Origin: Corbicula japonica
Lineage: Eukaryota; Mollusca; Bivalvia; Venerida; Cyrenidae
DNA: 64,000 nucleotides
Reading direction: 5' to 3'
NCBI GenBank assembly: GCA_038501625.1
Contig: JAZAYU010000081.1
Location: 2,046,001-2,110,000 of the forward strand
In this document: piece after piece, positions 54,001-63,000 of the stretch
Layout: the number at the start of each line of letters is the position of its first letter
Position numbering within the stretch: position 1 is the stretch's first letter
Made by a program: the position numbers and the translations under genes
The notes under the pieces: model-generated
Told to the model about the DNA's origin: nothing
Databases searched by the model: none
The model's input: only the letters and a program-made list of their open reading frames with translations

Positions 54001-57000
54001 GGTGGTTGTATAAAGGTTAAAAATGATAAAATAATGGAGAATAATAACTTGGTACAAAAAATTTAAGAAAAATGTTTGAAATGTTAAGAAAAATTGAAAC
54101 TGTCATGAAAAATTCTGGCTACGTTTTGCTTGAACACATTTTGCTGTCATGTTAACCATGAGTGTCATCTACAAACAAGGGGGTGGTCATCCTTATTATA
54201 TGTTTTTCTGACTGCTTGGTTGTTTATGCAAACTGCTGTTGTTGTTTTTTCAGAGGGAGAAAAGCTTCAAGTCAGCAGAGACACAACTCCAATGAGAAGG
54301 TGATTATTAATCTGTTTGTCATTTAACCCTTAACTCCTTTACAAAAGTTTTGATCACAAGAGTGCAGATTCAGTTCATCCAAGATTGTTGAGAAATAATT
54401 TAAGGAATCAAAAGGTGAACAGTGTAGATTCTGATCAGACATCACAGATGTGCCGGGTGATCTAGGTCTACACTGTTTTCCCATGAACAAAAATATGAAG
54501 TATTTGCAAAATAAAGGCCATGCTGAAGCCTTTACTCCATGGATATGACTTTATTCATGTGGATTCAGTGTAGATTTACTGCATGGCTGATCTAGATCCA
54601 CACTGCTTGCTAATTGGGATATTAGCCATATCCCATGGTGTAAAGGGAAAATCTTAAACATCCCGTCAAAGGTCAGATGGCTTGAAGTCACATGCATATC
54701 ACAGGGGAATACATTTAACACAAAGGTCATAGAGACTTTATAATGTGACACCTCATTTTGAAGTTTTACATGATTGTTTTAAATAAAAAGGTCTTAACAG
54801 GCTTTTTTTAAAAATTAAAACAAGGTCATTGAAATTCTTTCGGAGAGTGTAAATTTTAAGGTCATCATTGCATTATTTCCAGGTCAAGGTCAGAGGTTAA
54901 GGAATTTGAACCTCCCAAGTTAGATCATGCCCCGGAGGGAGGCTTTGATCTCAGACCAAGGTTCATCCAGCTCGGCTGCAGTTTCAAACTCACGACCATT
55001 GTGGAGAGTATCCCACCCCCAACTGTAAGTGGCTTTGTCGTGTTCAATAATCCTTAACCCTTTCCTCCATAGACACACCTTTATTGTGTGGGCCAACAGT
55101 ATAGATCCTGATCAGCACAGATGTGCCAGCTGATCTGGATCTCCACTGGTAGCAGGAAGTAAAAAGGCATATATATGGAGGGAAGTTTAAATAAGTAATA
55201 AAATTTTATTACTCGGAAAACTCTTAAAATGCGCATCTTTTATTGTATACTCATCACAACTTTTGAAAATGTCTGCTACAATTACTTATTATTAAAAGTA
55301 ATCATTGCACATTAGATTCTGCATGTACATGTATTATTATTTTTGACTTATCTTCACCATAATGATTACATCATGGCCAAGGGAGAAGAATAAATATAAG
55401 CTATCATAGGTTGTTTTCTGCTCCCATCAAATATATATGTATTGGCTTTCTAAACTAGTGTCCAAAAGAAAAGATACCACTTGTTTGCAAGGACATGCAA
55501 TAAACCAAACATCTACAGAACATTTGGATCTAACTTAATCAAGAGACCTTTCAACATCATCATCCATGTGTACAAAATCAATTTCATAAATCCTGTACAA
55601 GCATACACAGAATTTAAAGATGGGTCAGGTCTAAAACAAACATTTTACTGAAAGTTTGGTATCGTTTCTTTTGGACATATGTTATATCCCTTTTTGTATA
55701 AAGGTTTTTGTTATTTTTGCACAGTATATGTGGCCAACATACCTATTCTACTGGACAACCATTAATTTAGTAATAACCATGACATTAAGTTACTATTTAC
55801 CTTGACCTTTAAATGTCTAATATTAAGAATTGTTGATATAAAACAACCTTGACCTTTTAGGTCACATGGTACATTTAGTTACTATTAACCTTGACCTTGA
55901 AATGTCTAATATTAACAGTTGTTGATATAAAACAACCTTGACCTTTTAGGTCACATGGTACAAAGATGGCAAGGAGTTAAAGAAGGATGATCATTACACG
56001 ATACAATATTCTCATGGCGTCTGCTCGGTTGAGGTGTCTTCTGCTAAACTGGACGATACTGGAATTTACAGATGTGTGGCTGTCAATTCTCTAGGCGAAC
56101 ATGAAACTTCCAGTAAAGTCATCGTAGAAGGTAAGCATACTAGTGTGTGAAGCAAAACTTAATTGTAGGTACAGACCATATTCAAGTTTAAATTTGTCGA
56201 TTAGAAGATGATGAATAGTAGCTCTAGTTTAACCCTTCACACTATATATACAGTTTTTATGGAATCTGCGACCAGTGTTAATCCAGATCAGACGGCACAT
56301 CTGAGCCATCTAATTTGAATCATCACTGGTCCCATCTTATTCAGAAATAACATAATAAATCTTAAAATCAACAGTGCAGATTTAGATCAGATGGCACAGA
56401 TGAGTACACATAGTTTTGTATAATACTGAATTTGTGAACTCTGGATTTTTCGTGTATTAGGTCAAAACAAAAAGAAACTAATAATTTCAATCGTTGCAAT
56501 GCCATTAAAAAGAAGATATTTTGCTGAAACAAACAAATTTTCTTTGTATTCTTTATTTTTTTGTTAAACAAATCAGAAAAATTTTGAAAAGAAGGTGATA
56601 AGTACAAAACAGTGAAAAATGGTATTTCACAGTTTCAAAACATAAAATTATTTTTCCACTAAAATCTTACCACTTATTTTCAGATCGTGCACATGGGCCA
56701 TTCAAAAAGAGAGCTGGTTCAGTATCAGCGGTCAGTAGCTCGGCATATTCCTCCTCGTATAACCTTGGCAGTAGCAGCTACGGCAGCGGCTACTCTTCTC
56801 CACTGCTCAGCCGGTCAGGTCTCGGCAGGCAATATAGCAGCACCAGCAACTATGACAGTAGCAAATATAGCAGTTCTAGCAACTACGATAGCAAATATAG
56901 CAGCAGTAGCAACTACGATAGCAGTTTTAGCAGTAAATACGGATCATCTTTAGGATCTGGTTATAGCGGTTTATCTACACGTACATCTAGGAAATTTGCC

Positions 57001-60000
57001 GATGAAAGTTCCAGTTCGTATAGCTCAACAAGACGTTCAAAGCGGAGTGAGTCGGTCGCATAATGCTATGTGTAACCCCCTAGTGAATGTTGTAATACTA
57101 GAAACGCTCCTATGACTAACAACTGCAGCAGAAAGGCATTATATACATTATTTATTAACCAGCAAAAATGTGCTTAGAGAATAGTGTCAACTGAACTCCA
57201 GTTGAAAAATTCTTGAAATGTCTGCTCATGGAACAGAAATGCAGTTGAAAGTTTTACCTGTGTAAAAGTCAGGGTATCAGGCCATGACAATTTGTGGGGT
57301 TTTGGTATGCAATTTTCATGGACAATGTATTCAGTTGTTGTTTTTTATGGGCATATTGTAAAAGGTTCTATGAAAGTAACAGCTGAACTAGAAAAAATAA
57401 CTTTCAAAAACTTGCATATATAATTTTATTACTGTAGTTTTAGTTTCACCTAAGCTACTTTAATTACCAAGGGATCTAACTCTTGCAAGATATTTCGATC
57501 CGTCTGCTTCCGGCAATTTTTCCCAACTGCTGGATTGATTCACATTTCTGTATTGATAACATATTCTACATTCAGATTAGCTGCATTTTGTGCATAAGAC
57601 AAACTGAATATTGTAATAATAAACCCAGCTAACTTTCATAGAATTTTATTCTTGAATATGACATAAGTGGTGTACTATGCATGCATAGAATAAAATCGCT
57701 TATTTATTTATTTCAAATTATATTATATGTAACTTCAATTTTTATTCAGGTTTTGTCAGCAATTAATTAATGTATTTCATTGTCATTGTTTGTTATGTTT
57801 GAAGAGAATGTTTAAAAGATTTTAAGAATATTTTGTACATAGAATTCTTTTGGTGTCTATATCTTTATGATTAAGATATTTATTGTTTAGTTTGACCGAG
57901 CTCTTCATAGAAATTGCTTGAATCGAAAAACGAAGCCTTGAATATCTATAATAAGAAAAGACATATTGGAACGGCGCAATAAACATGGTTGTTTTTCTTT
58001 AACCCTTTCCATCATTGATACACCTTTATTGCGTGGGCAAACAGTGTAGATCCAGATTAGCTGGCAAATCCGTGCCATCTGATCAGGATCTGCACTGTTC
58101 ACTTTTTGATTTTTTAGGTTATTTCTGAAAAAAAAGCAACCAGTGCAGATCCTGATCAGATGCACAAATGTGCCAGCTGATCTGGATCTAAACTGGTCGC
58201 ACATGCGTAAAAATGCGTATATGGAGGAAAGGGTTTAAAGAAATGCTAAACAGCTTTGTTAATACATTGTATTTTTAAATTATTTTATCAGCACTACATT
58301 AGCTGACAGTTAATGAATAGATTAAGTGTAAATGTGTTTGTACTTGAAATTTGTAAATAGAGTATGAATGTTATGTTCATTTTTACTGTGATATTAATGC
58401 TCCTTTTGCTTAGAACGGAATGAATTTTTTAAATTAAGTCATTGATGTATTTAACTTTGTAAATTATTACTAATATTTATGTTAATTTGTTGATAAGATC
58501 AAATCCTCAATTATCCTTTGTGTTACTTGATTGAGCAAAGAAAAAATAACAAATCAATTTAAAGATAATTGAATATGGTAACCTTTATGGAACCGTGTCT
58601 TTGATAAAATGAATATTAAATACAATATAAATGCTTTTAGTATTTAGACTAATATAGCATCATGTTTGAATGTTTATATTTTATATACTATGTATGCTAT
58701 GTGATTATTTCTAAAACGGCATTAGAATTTGCTTTTTGTAATGTTTGGACATTATAATAAACTGACACAAGATATTGTGCAGTTTGTGCAGTTAACTTGA
58801 TGACTTGGGAGATATAAACTGTATAGAGACTACTAAATTAATCTTTTCACAGTCATTGAGAGTTACGCCCCCTTCCCTGAATTTAATCTGTCGCCCCACC
58901 CTCTCCAAAGCAGGTGCAATACATTAAATTTTTATTTTAACTTAGTTTTATCTAAGTAACATCTTTGTTTGCAGTGTTTGACACATTGTTTTATGAGAAT
59001 AAAAAATAAAAGCAAATTAGGTGTTGTAGTTTTGTAGAAGGAGTTTTTGAATTTAAGATTTTTGAGGATTATGCTAATGAAATATCTCAGTCTGCTAGGG
59101 TGGCATGCAAGGTCTAGAAAGTGGGTACGTTTGGGGCAGTCTTAGAGTAAGTTCATGACAATATCCCACAACTTTGTGGCCGAAATTCCCATGAAAATTA
59201 AAACTGCTGTCCAAAATAGGGTATCAAGCAAATCCCACTGAACCCCCTTTGATAATTTGATGTCGAATTTATGGTCAAAAACTAAGGTCCGGATGTTTGT
59301 CTTTACAATATTAAAAACAATCATCTGAAGTTAAAAGGGTCACTATGTCAATGTACAACTGTTACCATAGTAGATTCAAAAGTTTTAATCGAGGCATCAT
59401 TATATAGAAAACTCATTATAAAGATCACCACGAAAATAAGACTACCCTGATAATAACACCATACAGTTTAATGTTCCCTTCATCAGTTCTACACCAATTT
59501 CTACCACCTCAATATGAAGACCACTTTGTGCAGTCTGGGAGGTGGTCTTTGTGGAGAGGTTTCTTGTATTTGCTTATGAGATTACTTTTGATAAAATTTG
59601 GGTCATTTGGAAACGGGGCAATTAAAACTAGGTCAAATCGATTAAAATTGTGTCACCCATCAGAGGCCACAGTTTTCATCGGATTATCACTAGCTCGGTA
59701 AAAATAATCTTTCTAGTCATGGAAACTATTAATATCCAAAACTTTTGGCTGGATTCTCAGGTAATGAATCAAGGGATGGCCCTTTGTTTTTAAGAAGTGA
59801 TCGGATGACTGGTAAAAGCTTGGGGTTTTAAGACATTGAGGTTTGTGTGACTTGTTTCCTTCGAATTCTATATGATAGTTATGTATTATTCACCATGTCA
59901 AAATGGGGTTTATCGACTTTCCGGTAAGTGTAGATAGTGATCGTTTTACCGACTTATTCGTTCAGACAAGGATCATAATTGTTTTTAGACGCATTCTAAT

Positions 60001-63000
60001 TAGGAAAGCTTCTCTGACTAAAATGATGAACAGTGTAGACCCTGGACTGAAGGTTATAAAACTGAGCATGGAAACCAGTCTCAAATCTTTAGCATCTGAT
60101 TGGCTGAAATGGCGAATGGTCGATATTTCAGCCTATCAGATGCTTGAGATTTGAGACTGGTTTCCAGGCTCAGTTATATAACCTTGGGCCCTGATCAGAC
60201 TGAGGGTAAGGGTTAGGGTTAGCATCCCTGCATCCCATCGGCTCCTCTAAGTCTTAACTTGTTGCATAGGCCAGAGTGATGCGTTACATATAGATAAGAC
60301 TGTGCATTCATTTTTTTCTTGAATATTGAATATCACGAAAGATCGAAAAAAAAAGTTTATTAAGGGACTGAGAATGCACTTTACCTTTTGAATTCACACC
60401 TTAACGGTATGTTTTCTGCCAGGTGAAAATGAAGCCCCCTCGTTTACTAACGAGTTTGAGGTCCAGACGCTGACAGAGGGGGATACACTGATTTTGATGT
60501 GCAACGTTGCTGGTATACCGGACCCAACGGTGGAATGGTTTTTTGATGGAAAGGTAAAATTGGAACTTTTACTGATAAATTACTGTGTAAAAGGTGGTAC
60601 GTGCCTGCATATATTCACACAGAATGGAACATCATACAGACTTTGTTAAGTGTAGCAAATAAATTTCTAAAAAGTTGAGTCTGTCCGTACGCCGACAATT
60701 GAGTAGTGTACACCATGCATAAAACGAGTCGTTGGTGTCCGCATATTCCTTTCCATTGGCTTAATCGTTTTATCAGTAAAATATTTCAGTGAAATATATT
60801 ATTTTAATTTATATAAAAATATTGATTTGAAATTGGTCAGTTGTGTTTTTGTCAACACATAAAAAGTCTAGGGAATCGTAATATTTCCGCGGATAGTTGT
60901 CTAATGCCCCGTCCACAATTACTTTATGACCATTATACGAGGGGCGTTCATTAAATAATGAAAATAGGCTTGTAAATGGGAAACCTCGTGATGTATATTA
61001 ATGAAACTACACCAACAAAAAGTACAAAACTAGAGTAACAATTTTGACGCCAAATATAACCATTACGTCATGACGTCATGTATTGATGACGTCATCAAAA
61101 CATGCCGTCAGTTCCTGTTTGGTTCAAAATGGACGTCACCAGAGAAAACCAAAGATTTTACGTCTTCACAAGGCTGCAGCTCGGATATGAATTGAAGAAA
61201 ATTCATGATGATTTATTTATTGTGTATGCAGACCTTGTTGTACCATACAACACATGCGCCAGGTGGGTCAGAGAGTTTAAAGATGGAAGAAAGCTGTTAA
61301 CTGATAAGCCACGTCCAGGAGCACCAAAATCGAAGGTGAACGGGGCTTTGATCGAGAATGTAAAAAACCAGATAGACAATGATCCAAATATTTCTGTTCG
61401 TGAAATAAGTTCTGAGTTAGATGTTTCAATTGGTACTGTCCATAAAGTATTACATGAAGAATTAGGGTTGAGAAAGATCTCCGCACGATGGGTACCCCAC
61501 GTCTTGACGCCAGAACAGAAGAAAAATCGGGTTTCTTGTGCCAGGCAGCTATTGGACCTGTTTGAACCCAATGGACCTAAACGAATAACAGATGTTGTCA
61601 CTGGAGATGAAACTTGGATATACTTTTATGGGATCCCAAACAAACGCTCTAACATGATGTGGCTGGCAAAAAATGACCCCAGACCCGTGGTTTGTAAACC
61701 AGGTTTTCAGAGTCGGAAGAGGCTTTTTACCATATTTTTTAACCACGAAGGTCCGGTGGCTGTAGACGTTCTACCAGAAAAAGCAACTATGACTGGTAAA
61801 TACTACAGAGACATTGTACTGCCTCAAGTGGTTTCTAAATTGAATGACAGCCGCCCAATCACAGGAACCTCTAGAATTATGATTTTGCATGACAATGCCA
61901 GTGCCCATAAAACAGGGGCCGTAACTCAGTACCTGTCAGAGAACCGGATTGCAACTCTCCCGCATCCCGCCTATAGTCCTGACCTAGCACCTTGCGACTT
62001 CTGGTTATTTCCTAAACTGAAAGAACTTTTAGCTGGAAACAAATACAACCGTGCCCAAGACCTGGCAAAAGCAGTAAATTCAGAGTTACGGGGTATACCT
62101 AAAGAAGAGTATAGGGAAGCATTTGATAAATGGCGCAGACGACTGCAACTGTGTGTAGAGAGAGGAGGAGAGTACTTTGAGGGACTGTAAAAAAATAAAC
62201 CGCATCAGACAATAAACATCAGAGATAATAAGGTAGTTTCATTATTTAATGAACGCCCCTCGTATAATTAGAGGTTACATTTTATCTTATTAAAAACTTG
62301 TCAAGTATATTTTTCGCCTTTATCCTATTTTTGGTGCCGAAATTTTGAACTTGGTGCTATGAATTAAATGCTAACTCACAAAGCTTTGAGAGTACAATAG
62401 ATGTAACATTGTTCACCTGATTATTACAAAACTTAATTGGAATATTTACATGGCTGTTATCTCAAACGAGCTGGAAACTGGGTCAGCTATGTCAAATGCT
62501 CATCAGTTCTATCAGTTCAGTCCTGAAAACCTTTATAAAACACTTCATCAGATGATCACCGATTGTTTACCTTGAACATAGATCATCTTTGTTTCAGACG
62601 AGTTCAGAACTGGCTTATGCGTACAAAAACGTCAATAGATCTAGACAAAATCTTATATAACACATCTGGTAGTCAAAAATACGTTTTAGCTGGGCCAACT
62701 GAGATGCAATGCGTTGTATATGGGCCAACTGTAAACTAAGATGCAGAATGAATCATCGGGCAAATTTGACTGAATGTACATCAGCGTCCTTTTAATTTGT
62801 TGCTTTAAATGAATGTGCCCGTACTGTTAGAGATGTCGAATTTATGTAGGTTAGGTTATTAAGTGTCAGAGTGATCCATTTTGTGTCAAAAAGAAGCAAT
62901 CATTCACAAATGCGTTTCTTTTGTTCTGGCCCGGCTCTACGTGTTATACAGTACTAACATACGTATTCCTTTGGTAAGTATTTTGCACATCAAAACGGAA

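Noticed and set aside
56687..56953. Ala-rich ORF (88 residues) in another frame of the tail exon
   Set aside because: It is the +1 reading of the Ser/Tyr repeat; the frame continuing exon 56130 is the Ser/Tyr one and ends in a proper stop.
60205..60222. Telomere-like ggtaagggttagggttag
   Set aside because: Only two to three units, next to a nested MITE; more likely chance or repeat debris than an interstitial telomere.
61203..61601. Antisense ORF of 132 residues
   Set aside because: Opposite the intact mariner transposase; a shadow of its codon structure.
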